Positions 43,901 through 55,600 of a stretch of 64,000 nt of DNA are shown piece by piece; positions within the stretch are counted from its first letter, which is position 1; the number at the start of each line of letters is the position of its first letter. The notes below the pieces were generated by a model. The model was given only the letters and a program-made list of their open reading frames with translations. It ran no database searches and was not told the DNA's origin. Both the position numbers and the translations under genes were made by a program. This DNA comes from Owenia fusiformis (taxonomy: Eukaryota > Annelida > Polychaeta > Sabellida > Oweniidae), in contig CAIIXF020000006.1 in NCBI GenBank assembly GCA_903813345.2, positions 22,017,936 to 22,081,935 on the forward strand. Direction: 5' to 3'.

Positions 43901-46900
43901 GCCTGCTGAAGTGAGGAATTCTCGCTCGATTATTGGAGCTGCTGGAAATATACACTCGTGCCTGATTTTTTTCAGTAACTGGATGTAACTATTCAGGTAA
44001 AATATTTTAATACAACTCGACCTCATTCTTGGTGAAAACGATGAAAATAAAGAAATACTCCGGCGGATGTTCATCCATTTTGTTATAAACAGGTGGGGAG
44101 CAGTGGTTAAATAAAAGTGTTACCATCCCCAAAATAAATGTCCATGTGTCCAATAACCCATGCCCCTTCTAGTTTGACACGAGACACGAGAGCTACTTTA
44201 ATGGAACAGCTGTTCCTATTTCCTGTCATTCATCAAAAGTCATAAATTAATTATTTCCTTCTTTTTCAGAATTGGGAGTTCCAGTATTACGTCAACAACA
44301 GATCCAATAGTTATGTCAAAGATGGCAGTCTTTACCTAAAACCAGTGAGTATCAATTTATTCGTCCTAATAACCAGATCCTAGCTTGTTTTGTTCCGATT
44401 TGAGAAAAAGAGCGATTAAAAGAAATCAGAAAAACTGGATACTATGAAAAACTTGATCTACAACAGAGTGGTAATATTGAATAATTACTGATATGTTTTC
44501 ATTTATTTGTTGCTCATACATTGCTGTAGAAGCTATATCATTCTTTACATTTTCTTGTACTATTTTTCCAGACGCTGACGACGGACACGTTCCGTGATCC
44601 TAATTTTTTACAATCGGGAACGTTTGATCTTTGGGGTACGCATAAAATACGAAACGCGTAAAATAGTAAAAAAAAATTCCAGTTAAACTTATAAGTTGCT
44701 ATTCTTTAAATGTGTTTGCAATTGATTAGACCTTCATAATAAGCATCTACGGTAAAAAATACTTCGTTGAGCTTAAATTTTCGTTCGACTTGCGAGACGA
44801 AGTTTTAATTTGTTTGGTGTTTCGAGCTCTTTCCTGTATACATGTAGATATTGAAAAATGCTCAACTATAGCAGTGTATCATATTTGATTGGCTTCTTTT
44901 AACACAGGATCCTCACCCGCAAACCTATGTACTGGCGGGATGAATTATGGCTGCTTCAGACAGGGAAACGGAGGCAATATTCTTAACCCTGTCCAATCTG
45001 CAAGGATCAGAACGGTTGACTCATTCAACTTCAAGTACGGCAAGGTGGAGGTAGAAGCTAAAATGCCCGAGGGTGATTGGATTTGGCCTGGTAAGTATGT
45101 AGGTGATGCCCTTGTGCCAATGCCTACCATGAATGTGTTTTGTTTTGGTCCCTATGGTAGCCTAATTTATGTTAGCTTATTTGCCATACACACCACAGAC
45201 CAAGTAAGCATCAATACAAACTTGGGCAATGTTCTTTGGCAGTGAGATGATATAAATACATGAGATATTAATTTAAAGCCTACATCCATCCCCCATTGTA
45301 CGTTTACATATCCTTGTATGTACTTTACAAAGCTATCTGGATGGTGCCTATGCGAGAAGAATATGGCAAATGGCCCGCTTCTGGTGAAATTGATATCGTG
45401 GAAGTTAGGGGCAACAAGGACTTCAAGTTAGACGGCGAGTCTATTGGAGTAGATCAGATGGGATCAACTATGCACTGGGGACCCTACTTCGGCAACAATC
45501 AGTACCTTAGAACACACAAGACCAAGTACGTTCGGCTGTTTAGTGTACGCTGTTTTATCATAACACGTGTTTCTTCTTTTTCTTTAGTCTCCTCTTTGTG
45601 TATTTCGTGTATGCATGCATTTTACCGTTGATTTGGACGACTTACTCATAGCATATTTCTGTTTCACATCTCAGGGCTGAGGAGAAATGAGATGTCATGG
45701 TTAATTATGATGCATTATGGTGGGAAATTAAATTCATAAAACCGAATCCTACCTCACAAATTACTACGTTACAAATCAAGATAAGCTTTATTTCAATTTG
45801 CTTTCAGGAATTTACAAGGAAAGACATTTGCGGATGACTTCCACAAGTATGGGGTGGAATGGGACGAGAACAGTGTGCAGTAAGTAGAGCTATACATTAT
45901 TATTTCATTATATACCATAATCAGCTATCAATCAGGTTTATAGACCGATGTCAACAATCATACTGTGGCAAATCTCTCATTTCATACTTTTCAATCTTCT
46001 AGATTCTTCCTCGATGGTGAACAGATACTGAAGGTCGATCCTGGACCCGGCGGTTTCTGGAAATTTGGAGAATTTGATACACGAACCCCTGGCTCAGACA
46101 ATCCTTGGAGAAACGGAACCAGAATGGCTCCTTTTGATAAAGAGGTAAAAGATCGCGATATTCATGCTGTGCCATTTTAACCAAGAGAAACAAGTAACCA
46201 TCAAATAACTTGCATTTTGATATAATGTGCCATCACGATAACAACTTACATTCAACTCATTCAACTTTTCCTCCACCTCGTGACAAGTCTTATTGCGTTG
46301 CCATAAAACATGAAAACGCTTCAGATTTATTGATGATTTTGAGTCTGTGCTTTTGTAACGGCGAACGGAGGGGTGTAGCTGATTTTCGCTAGAAAATTCA
46401 AAATATCTGGACAATTTATTTTAGAAAGTTTAGAATTGTATCGCTAATTGATTAGGCGCACAACACAGGAAAATATATTATGGTCTTCTAGGATTTTTTG
46501 AACTGATGGGCTTCTTAGGTATGAGATCTATTAAAAAAGACGCATCGTCACCAACGTGAAAATGTCAATGCTTTTGCTATAAATCAAGCAAGAATGATGT
46601 ACACACGATCTGTCATTGTTGGTTTTCTAAAATACGTTACGAAACATCCAGAGGGTGAAACGTCTAAGAGGTGAACAGTCTATGGGTGAAATGTCCAAGA
46701 GATGAAACGTCTTGAAACCAAAACGGATTTTTTTACCGAAACGGATACAGTTACTGTAATGTTATGTCAGCTGGCAGTGGTTTATAAATGGTTTTCTTTT
46801 TTAGATGTACCTTATAATAAACGTTGCCGTCGGTGGCACAGCTTACTTTCCGGATGCAGCACAAAATAGTCCATCCGCTAAGCCATGGAGCAACAAATCG

Positions 46901-47038
46901 CCTACTGCTTCTCTGGATTTCTGGAACGCTAAAGCACAATGGTATCCAACATGGAACGCTGATAAGAACAATGGAGAATCCGCAGCCATGAAAGTCAACT
47001 ATATAAAAGTGTGGAAAATGAAACCAAATCCAAATTAG
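40980..47038 (+). CDS. Secreted beta-1,3-glucanase (laminarinase) with CBM39 and GH16 domains, 12 exons, 531 aa
   Basis: Exons: 40980-41106, 41223-41324, 41876-42001, 43087-43212, 43435-43586, 44270-44344, 44572-44635, 44908-45090, 45333-45525, 45808-45879, 46003-46144, 46805-47038; all phases join. Residues 1-16 are a signal peptide (MKHIVTLLAIATLVCC). Residues about 22-118 are a CBM39 glucan-recognition domain (RFSIPDSDGISLVGLHYNIN, GEWNVDITSK, KEGDTIHFWLLVISNG). A Thr/Pro-rich linker (exon 4) and a Gly/Cys-rich stretch follow. The GH16 domain starts near IVFEDNFDTLDFTKW, has EVEAKMPEGDWIWPAIWMVP, and carries the catalytic E-x-D-x-x-E as GEIDIVE (Glu337, Asp339, Glu342). It ends with WNAKAQWYPTWN and VNYIKVWKM. 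Because the catalytic residues are intact, an active endo-beta-1,3-glucanase for digestion or defence is more likely than a purely binding GNBP-type protein. That role is inferred from the family. Confidence 0.94.
41550..41831 (-). pseudogene. LINE reverse-transcriptase fragment inside glucanase intron 2
   Basis: The minus-strand frame reads QKGGITGFSGCVEHTAA, LIGEAKKEKKDLSVVWLDLA and KAYPSVPHQLIYTALE. This is the finger/palm segment of a non-LTR retrotransposon RT around catalytic motif A (the Asp of WLDLA). Similarity fades after about 41640, and no other RT motif is present nearby. It is a dead fragment, opposite in strand to the host gene. Confidence 0.75.
42801..42867 (+). CDS. Alternative first exon of the glucanase gene, second signal peptide
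   Basis: An ATG at 42801 opens MQVMLVFTVLVLLVALNEAQ then SH, a textbook signal peptide (short N-region, hydrophobic core, likely cleavage after NEA or EAQS). The frame ends at a GTAATA donor at 42868 in phase 1. The next acceptor (43086) opens exon 4 in phase 1, so it joins in frame to the Thr/Pro linker and GH16 domain. The product would be a secreted GH16 enzyme of about 395 aa without CBM39. Either one gene has two promoters, or an upstream CBM39 unit was joined to an older GH16 gene. Transcript evidence is not available here. Confidence 0.75.
43667..44085. mobile_element. Foldback MITE in glucanase intron 5
   Basis: The outer arms are TAACAAAATGGATGAAC and GTTCATCCATTTTGTTA. Inward matches include TTTTCACCAAGAAxGAG and AATATTTTA. 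The centre has GAATTCCTCACTTCAGCA near 43819 facing TGCTGAAGTGAGGAATTC near 43905. The arms are about 150-190 bp and diverged. No TSD could be fixed with confidence. Confidence 0.75.
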
Positions 47039-49423
47039 TAGTTGGAGCATGCGCATTCGCTCAGTCTGTACTTGACGTGTATTAATTTATCTAAACGTCA
47101 AACCACAGATTACAAACATTTGATTAGATTAAATAATATTGAAATTGTGTTTAGAGTCTGTTTTCAATCATACTGAAAAATTGTTAACTCATTTCCAATG
47201 CTGATAAAAGACATGAATAACAAATGTTTTATTAAAATGTCTGAAGACTGTGGAAATATAATTGAGTTTCTATCTCACTATGACTCAATATGGTACTAAT
47301 TCCATTGTCAAATTCGTCTTTATTTTTAGTTTATCCCAATCGGGAGCGTAAGGTACTTTATAAAAAGGGACCCATTTTCTTTAGGGTGAGCATCATCAGG
47401 GACGACTATATCTATCCTTTGACCAAGTTCGTTCGTTGTCAGTTTATGTAGTTCATTATTTTTGTAAATAAAATAGATCAACAATTTAAATAGCTATTTT
47501 GTACATTAAAAAAATATTTTATGTTTTAAGATTATCCCAGATTCATATACTAATTCTTTAATTATTAAAACTGCCAATAATTAGGTTCTTTGGTTGAATA
47601 AGTACAAGTCACAGCTGTTAAAAAGTAACATTTTCTTCTATTCTGGTTTGATTCAAGAGCAACTACTATTATGCATTTGTGTATTATTGAACTATGAATA
47701 CATATTTAGAATTTTAGTTCGTATTTTTGTTTCATTTAGAACAATAACAACTTATGACTTAAGAACGTATTATTAATTAGTGTTTATACTTCAGATTAAC
47801 ATCTCTCTTAATTGAAAGGGAGTTAAACAAAATCAGTAGAGACTAACCTTTTATTTGACCGAGAGAGGGGACTCAGGTTAATTAAAGAAAGTTGGAAAAT
47901 TAATTCCTTTTATCAAAAGAATAAATTTTCAGTTCTGTTCATATCAATTATTTATTGAAAAGTAAAGAATTTCCCACTAATCATCATTTATCACGTGACC
48001 AATATCCGACCAATCAAAATATGAAATTCAAAAAATATAGAAAGCGTTATTATCGGGACATTGAATATCATTAAAGGTCAGCTGGTCAATGAATAGATAA
48101 AATTCTGTAGAATTAAGAAGGCAATGTGAAATAAGATGTTATCGTTCCACAGACAGGTGTCGTATAAAGAACGCTGAGTTTACGCTTAGAGGAGATACCA
48201 GTCCAAAGTCGTGCCACAAGTGGCGATAAAAATACAATTTATTTACCGGAATAGGGCTCTCTTCTCCCGACCAAGGCCAATACAGTCAGCAGCAACTTAG
48301 TGCCATTGTCAAAACATTGAACAGACTTCTACTAAAGGAACCAGATGTCAGAAATATGTTACTTTCACTGGGTTTGATAACACCAAGTCCTGTATGCAGA
48401 TTGTTGCAGCTAATTCGACCAGGGACTGACAACTCGAAAGCATCACGAATTCATTGAATGTCAGTTCAGTTTGTATGCCTACTTACTCTTCACAGAGCAT
48501 TCAGAATGCATCTTAACTTGGTACATGAAATTCAAGGGCCTTGATGAAATTGGAGTCATTTCAAAGAATAACATTGCCTATACGGTTCAAATGAGCATAA
48601 TAGAAGTTAATTGAACTTTGATTGATTCTGCATATGGTAGGCGTTGATGGTTGTGATAGAACAAAAAACAAAGCAAGATATTCGCTTACATTCAACATTT
48701 GTTCAACTAAAACAATTAGACTGATATGAGTTATAAACAGAAGAAACAGATTTGACCGGGCAAACGAGGATTACCTAATTTCTGTTAATTAAAGGTATGT
48801 ATACCCAATATATACTGTATATTGAATCTTAGATTGAATTAACTTGTATATTTGGCAATAATTCAAATCACGGTAGAAGTTTGGCAACTTAAACACCTGG
48901 GCTTTAACATTTGCTCCTGAAACTAGTTTTTGTGATACTCTCAGTTTACATCTGGTTTTAAAACAATAATGCGATCATTACAATTGCGTTATTATAGAGT
49001 TGAAGATAGTCGTATCTCTTTTTGATGGTTCCACTGCACAACTTATATTTACTAAATAGGTAGCATTACGTAATTTTGACAACAGTATGCCACTGAGATG
49101 TGATAATCTAGTATTAGTAATCGTGACCATAAATTACACCTTTAATCTGGTAGCATTTTCTATAAATAAGTCTATATACCTAATACCCGGGATCTAATAA
49201 AACATTACTCTAGTCTTATAGTATGTGCCCTTTTCACACTGACTACATGTGTATAACATGTAAGACACGTAAGTGTTGATGAGTATGATAAGCTACGTTA
49301 AGTAATGATTTGTTGAGATAACGATAGACTAACGAACTAATCGTTATCTCGTAATCCGTAGTCTCAACTAATCCGTTATGTTTACTAATATTTTACCCAC
49401 ACTTCGCTATATTTGGTTCCATT
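47039..49423. other. Intergenic downstream of the glucanase gene
   Basis: A candidate AATAAA lies at 47467-47472, 429 bp after the stop. A perfect small hairpin GAGATAACGAT...ATCGTTATCTC occurs at 49315-49350. A 75-codon ORF lacking an ATG (about 48212-48458) is discussed under rejected items. No supportable gene. Confidence 0.5.
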
Positions 49424-49442
49424 GCATGATTATATATATATA

Positions 49443-50015
49443 CAGGGTGTCCCGAAAGTATGTCCCCCAAGGCAGACATGTCCTGTGTCATCAGTATGTG
49501 TCATATATCATTTTAAAGCTTATCCAAAGTTACATTGATTCGCCAATGATGGTTCAACTCTCTAATGTGAAAAAATACAGGCATTTCAAAATTTAGTGTT
49601 TGGTCAAAATTCAATTCAATTTTACACCAAATCACTAGTCAATGTGTCCTCCCGGGCCATCTTCTTTTCGGGTCGGAGTGATATTGAGTTGGAAAAAGAG
49701 AACGGTGAGGGTAGAAACTCTAAGGAAACTCTTCTAAAGCCCCTTAACAGGTTTTAAGAGGGTTATAAAATTCCACATCCCTATTTGAAGGACTTTTAAG
49801 ATCATATCTGAAAATAATTGCTGCTGTTAACATGGCCAAGGGGGGACACATTGACTTGTAATATTTTGACAAAACACTAACTTTTAAAATGACTGTAACA
49901 TTTTCCCATTTGGGAGTTAAACCATGATACTTGGCAAATCAATGTAACTTTGGATAAGCCTGATATATGACACATACTATGAGGACACTGGGGGGCATAC
50001 TTTCGGGACACCCTG
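49443..50015. mobile_element. TA-flanked TIR element, 573 bp
   Basis: The ends CAGGGTGTCCCGAAAGTATG and CATACTTTCGGGACACCCTG are perfect inverted repeats, and TA lies outside both. Further inward, TGTGTCATATATCATTTTAA and GCTTATCCAAAGTTACATTG face TATATGACACATACTATGAG and CAATGTAACTTTGGATAAGC. The palindrome also extends outward through the TATATA tract to GCATGATT (49424) and AATCATGC (ending 50036). The superfamily is Tc1/mariner-like by its TA site. No transposase. Confidence 0.87.
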
Positions 50016-50036
50016 TATATATATATATAATCATGC

Positions 50037-50926
50037 AGAAATAAACAAAACGCCATACATACAATATTTTGTTTTGGCGTAGGTGTTCTATGATAAAGCG
50101 ACTGGCTATCTTTATAATAGACACCTTTAGCAAGATATCGTTGAATATCAATAGAACAGCTGACTGGGTACTGAATTGTATGAAACTGTACAGAACTAAC
50201 TTATGCCGATAAGAAAACACTTTGCAGCAAACACCATTTGCCATTTGTTTATTTGGGAACGACAATTGTTCCAAAAAATCAACAAAATAGTGTTCACCTT
50301 TTTTGTGAATGATAACTCGTGAGGGGAAAATCAACGATGGCTTTGGGTTTAAACTTTAAATCTAAAAGTTTTTTTTATTTGATGATCAATTTATTTCATG
50401 ACATTTAAATTCACATGGAATATCTTGCCAATCGCCTAGTGGCATTAGAGGCCAAGCTTTGAGGTTACATAATACAATTAAGAACAGAATTTTGTTCATT
50501 GTAAAAGGCTTTAACGCCTTGGCCAATGTTTGACTTCAGGTTGCCAAATTTATGGAGAGGAGTGTACATAATTATGCACTTTTACTCCATTTCATCCCAG
50601 GGATATTCAATTATTCGACCATGTTTCTTTAACGCAGATCCGGATGCAATTATGGATCTCGATTCATCACAATGGACTGCTGAGGTATGGTCCGATAAGT
50701 AGTCGATAACATGGTATACATCAGAATATTTGAATTATTTCGTTACAGACCACTTCACATCACAGAGAGTTCCTGAAATCAAAACCGATTTGTATTCTTT
50801 AGTTAATAGGATATTCTGATCAGGATATACAACCCATGTGAAACAGGTCAAAACAAAGGAAATATACAAAACGTCTGTTTTCTTTCGGTTTGATTATTGT
50901 TTGAATGATTAGGTCATGAAATAATA
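50037..50926. other. Intergenic, no gene seen
   Basis: AT-rich, with short random ORFs only; no exon, RNA gene or repeat unit was recognised. Confidence 0.45.
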
Positions 50927-51318
50927 CAGGGTGGCACAAAATTATACCATCTACTACTCTCCTACTTTTGGAATTGTTATAATGTTATTATCCTTATGAA
51001 TTTTCTTGTGTCGTACACGATTTTTCACAACTGCATACCTAAAATACGGAAAAGGTTGGTTGGTTGAAGGATTAGGTGAGGCCATGTGATGCCACAATTA
51101 AGAAGCCAAATCAACTGTACCCATGGCCATTGCCTCTCAAAACAGAAGCCATTCCCTGCCAATTACCCAGTTACCTCATCTATCTTATTTTTTGATTGCT
51201 CAGCCAGTCGTCAATGTTTGATATATAATCTATACCAATGTGTCAGGCATTGTACAAATCCCATCGTTATTCATAAACTTATTCTAAAATTAAAGAATTG
51301 TATTTTTGTGTCACCCTG
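50927..51318. mobile_element. TA-flanked TIR element, 392 bp
   Basis: The ends CAGGGTGGCACAAAATTATA and TGTATTTTTGTGTCACCCTG are inverted with a few differences. TA lies outside both (50925-50926 and 51319-51320). It begins with the same CAGGGTG as the 3648 and 49443 elements, but the interior is unrelated. No transposase. Confidence 0.8.
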
Positions 51319-51320
51319 TA

Positions 51321-52637
51321 ATTCTCTAAAACGAGCAACAGCAATACTGTTCCAAAATAAACAAAAACAGCACCAACATCTACTTGCAATGACACTTTGA
51401 GAGTATAAATATTCTAGAAATAAAACAATCAACCTTTCAAAAGCCAAAAAATCTGTCAACGTCATCAGACCATACTGCACATGGTATTATATTGTCTCCC
51501 AAAGGAGTAAAGTACACTGATTTGTTACAGTTATCAATTTAAGCAAATTAATTCAGTGTAAACATTTGATGGCCAAACGGAAACAAACCCCAGATGTATC
51601 TCAATTGATATAAGTGGAACAGAAGAGTTTGAATTTAACACAATTATACAGTTTCGCGAATATTCTAAACAAAGCAACGAAGACTAGGGAAAGATTTGTG
51701 TAATTTCATGGGGTACTCGGTTCAATGCTTTGAATCGCGCGTCAGGCTAATCCTGCAATAAAATTCCTGGAATAGAGTTGAATGCGTTGTGTGTTAAAGG
51801 TAATATACAAATACATTCCTGAGGTTTATGTTGCATACACGTTCTTCTGTTCTCATATCTTCCTCAGAGGAAACACACCCTACAGCCGTCTGCTCCGAAC
51901 TAGATAAATAAATGCCTTTTGACATTTTATCAGTAGCAGTTTCAGTTATGTTCACATCGGCTGATTATATTTTAATTTACAGAATTAAACAAAGTTGGCA
52001 TGGAAAAGGCAAATCTCGACCTGAATCAACATAGGTTAGAATCTTCTCCAACTACGTTTAGATATTGATGGATTATTTTAGCAAGCAAGTAGAAACGAAT
52101 GAGATAATGTTCTCACTTAAATTGGCAAAAATTTGATTTGGTAGAAAGCTGGAAATTAGAAAGCACCGCGGCACTGGTTAATAAGTAATCTGACCAGAGG
52201 AAATTCAATGAGGTTTCTTGATTAATGTCATATTGACCTTGGCCATATTTCAAGGTCAAGGAAAAGGGCATGATCACGTTGACTCGGATTATTCATGAAC
52301 CAGGATCTCCTGATGATAAACATACATTTCGTATATTAGAATGTCGTCAACAAAATCAAATAATTTTAGAAACTGTTTTTTTTAGAAATCGTGCCAAGCT
52401 TAGATTGATGACATTAACGTTTATATTTTTAGGGATATTTATGAAGCGATGCCAACGAAAGCAGATCCAGACACGTGGGGTAAAGGAATATGAATGACAG
52501 ACGCAATAGCTGAATATCAATAAACTGATATTAAATACAAGTACTCCAAAAACTTTGAACAATCATATATCAGTTGAAAGCACTGAGAAATCAAGGAGGG
52601 TGAAGGTGGAGTGCGCAGAAGTGTTTTAAAGACAAAC
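51321..52637. other. Intergenic and 5' region of the RERG-like gene
   Basis: No gene was recognised. The promoter and 5' UTR of the downstream GTPase should be in the last part; no core motif can be assigned. Confidence 0.45.
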
Positions 52638-55600
52638 ATGGGAACAAAGTGTAAAATTGCAGTACTGGGGTCCCCCGCAGTTGGAAAGTCAGGTAAGTAA
52701 AATTATTCTGTATACTATTTGACATTTATTTTAATTCCGGATCCCGTCCAATTTGTCCCAGCAATTCTCGTGTACTTGACTTACTTGAGCACAGTGTTTC
52801 TTGAACACAAAGACTTGAAGCGCGTGTCGTGGAGCATGTGCGATTTATTGTTTTAAAATGTCATCACATTTTCAACAATCCACGAGGGTTCTGATTGTTC
52901 ACTGGAATTTGATATATCGTGCATGGCTACGTGTGATTATGAAGTCGGTTCACATTTTTCATGCAAATTCAAAATATTTTGAAAAAGGGTCTATTAAAAA
53001 TGTTCACACGTTTTTTTATGATTGATTGAATTCTGTGACGAAAAGAACAACATTAATTTCAGTCAATCATTCCATCAGAAAAAATGAACACTCACGTTTG
53101 TAGAGTGACTGAACAGAAAATGGAAATGTTCGCTTTGTGACATTGTGCAGTGAAAGTGATGAAAAGATAAGGGAAAGTACATTGTTTAAACTTAAACTGC
53201 ACTTTCGTTTATTTATAACATTCGTACGGTCATTTCCTTCTTTCTATAAACAGTTCGCTAAGAATATATTTCATAACCTCTTATCTCTTATTTCCCATTT
53301 ATCTAGTAATAAAAAGTCAAATAAAACAGAAATTAATTATCTAGAAACGTGATGATTCGAAATAGTGTGAATTAATTGATTTGTTATTTGTCGAAATTTT
53401 TTTTTTTGAACATCGAAATGTTTTTGTGCCGAATGTCTATATTACGACTATCGATGGGCTTTGTTGAGTGGATCTCCTACTTAAGGATGGGGTTTTCAGA
53501 ACTAGAGGATGAAATGTACTCTAGCTTGAAAATACAAAGGAGGTAGAAAGTATGGGATTTAGCAAAATAAAGTAGGAAGTAGTGGGAGATGTAAATCGTA
53601 GTAAAAAGTCTTGTGGATCAAACCTCCTTTGTTTTCATTCATATAAGTTACAAATGGAAAAGTGTAGAGATCAGATACTTTGTTCTGAATGGGACTGAAT
53701 GGATTCTAGGTTATGGCATTGAAAAATGAAATAGATATCCACAAGTTGGAGTGACATCATCCAGCAATACAGAACTGTTGGCACCGTTTGCTGGATAAGC
53801 ACCCTGGTCACACGTTTAAAACGGTTTTACTAAACTCCTCTTATGCTCAAATCCTATCCGGGGGAGATTAATGCATAGCCTATTTCAACTTCTTTTATGT
53901 GTGTCACAATGTTGATATGGGTGTTGCAAATGCATCATACGTTTAGTCGATAGCATTGATATAAACAGAAATTGTCAATTACATTTCTGCTCAAAAAGGC
54001 ACATAATACCCTTCATGAAACTGATCGTCTGCAGAAAAAAAATCCTCATTATCTCAGAAGAATTCAAGTTGATCGAGTGTCAACAAGTGGATTCATGTGG
54101 GATGATATTGATAGAATCCATTTAAATCGTAAGAATAGCACTGGTGGATGAAGGGGGGTCATGCCCCCCCCTCCCTATATGGGCCCACAAAAAAGTTAAG
54201 GGCCTCGAAAATTTTCGGGCCACAAAATTCGGGCCTCCTTGTTAGCTTCTGGACCCGCCAGTGAATAGGGCTCCTTAAACAGGACATTAAGCTTACAGAG
54301 GGTCATTTCAATGCTTCATTTTTTTAGTAATAGTGCGCAAATCGTTTCTCATGCATTTCGAATCGTTTGTGTATTTTGTGTTTGAAACATGAAGGGTGTA
54401 CCCTGGTACCAGAATAGATAAGACAACTGGTGCAGCAGTGTTTATTACTTCACTGCAATAACGTAGTTCACAGAGTGTACTTTCATGTATCGTGACTGGC
54501 GATGCCGCAAAGTTTTAAAAATGTCCATGGTTGTCATGGTAACACGACACCACTGTATCTGGGCAACATATCTAAAACACAGACCCAGTTTCAGACTCCA
54601 GTATGTTGCATCAGTTGCTATTCATACAATGCCTTGATTTGTGAAATAAGTTATTTTGGGTCAAAATTTGTGTATTATGGAATTTGAATAATGGCTCAAA
54701 ACATTAGGTGACATGTTACGACGGGTAGATTTGACAAATCCACAAAAATTGACCCCACATACCTGAAGTTTGTTCTTCTAGTCCAAGTACAATGCATATG
54801 GGAAAGTTTATACATATAATCGCCGCAGAATAAAAATACCAGCACCAGTCCTGTTACTTTTGGGACACCCTGTAAATGGGAATAATATCTACTTAGTACC
54901 AACTTGCCTGTATTTGAAGTGAACCTGGGTATCTATGGGAAACTCGAGAATCAAGCACGAAACTCAAACACACCGTTCGAAAGGTCAGGCACCTAACACT
55001 GTCAAAGGATATTATAATTAAGACATTCAATTCAGGAAGTGACTTTTACCTGAATATATTCTATGAAGCCTTCTATTAACGCAAACAAACTGTCTAATTG
55101 TATCATTTCGTCCTTCCATTTTTGAAATAATACGTGGGGCGTTTGTTGGGTCGTGCATTGACTAGTCCCTATTAAATGAAATTAATCATATTCAAGGCAG
55201 TACATAATCACCAGTTATATCCCACTTAGGCTAATATCTAGAGTCCATAGCTAGGTAACTAAACTGGTATGATGAGTTACATGTACCTTTCGATTTATAT
55301 TATTTATATGTCGTTTATACGAACAATATACATACTCCCTTTATTGGTTTTGGGGCAATTAGACAATTTTTAAATGTGAGCGTGTTCAATAGACGGTTTT
55401 ATACGTTCGGTATATTTTAGTAATTATTAGGTTTTCTGTGACCCCTTGACTTGATTCCATACGCTCACTAGCAGAACTCCGCCTCGGAGCTTTGTATCCC
55501 TGACAAATTCAGTCACCTCTTTTTGATTAAGTTATCTTTGGCAATAAAATGATCGTTCGTTTTATGTTTGTCAAATGGGCAACTGTAAAATTAATCTCTT

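Noticed and set aside
43853-44074. 73-codon minus-strand ORF
   Set aside because: It falls inside a foldback element within a glucanase intron.
48212-48458. 75-codon open frame (SSPDQGQYSQQQLSA, LNRLLLKEPDVRNMLLSLGL)
   Set aside because: It has no ATG, no convincing splice sites at both ends, no family recognised and no neighbouring exon. It might be a gene or element remnant, but it cannot be supported.
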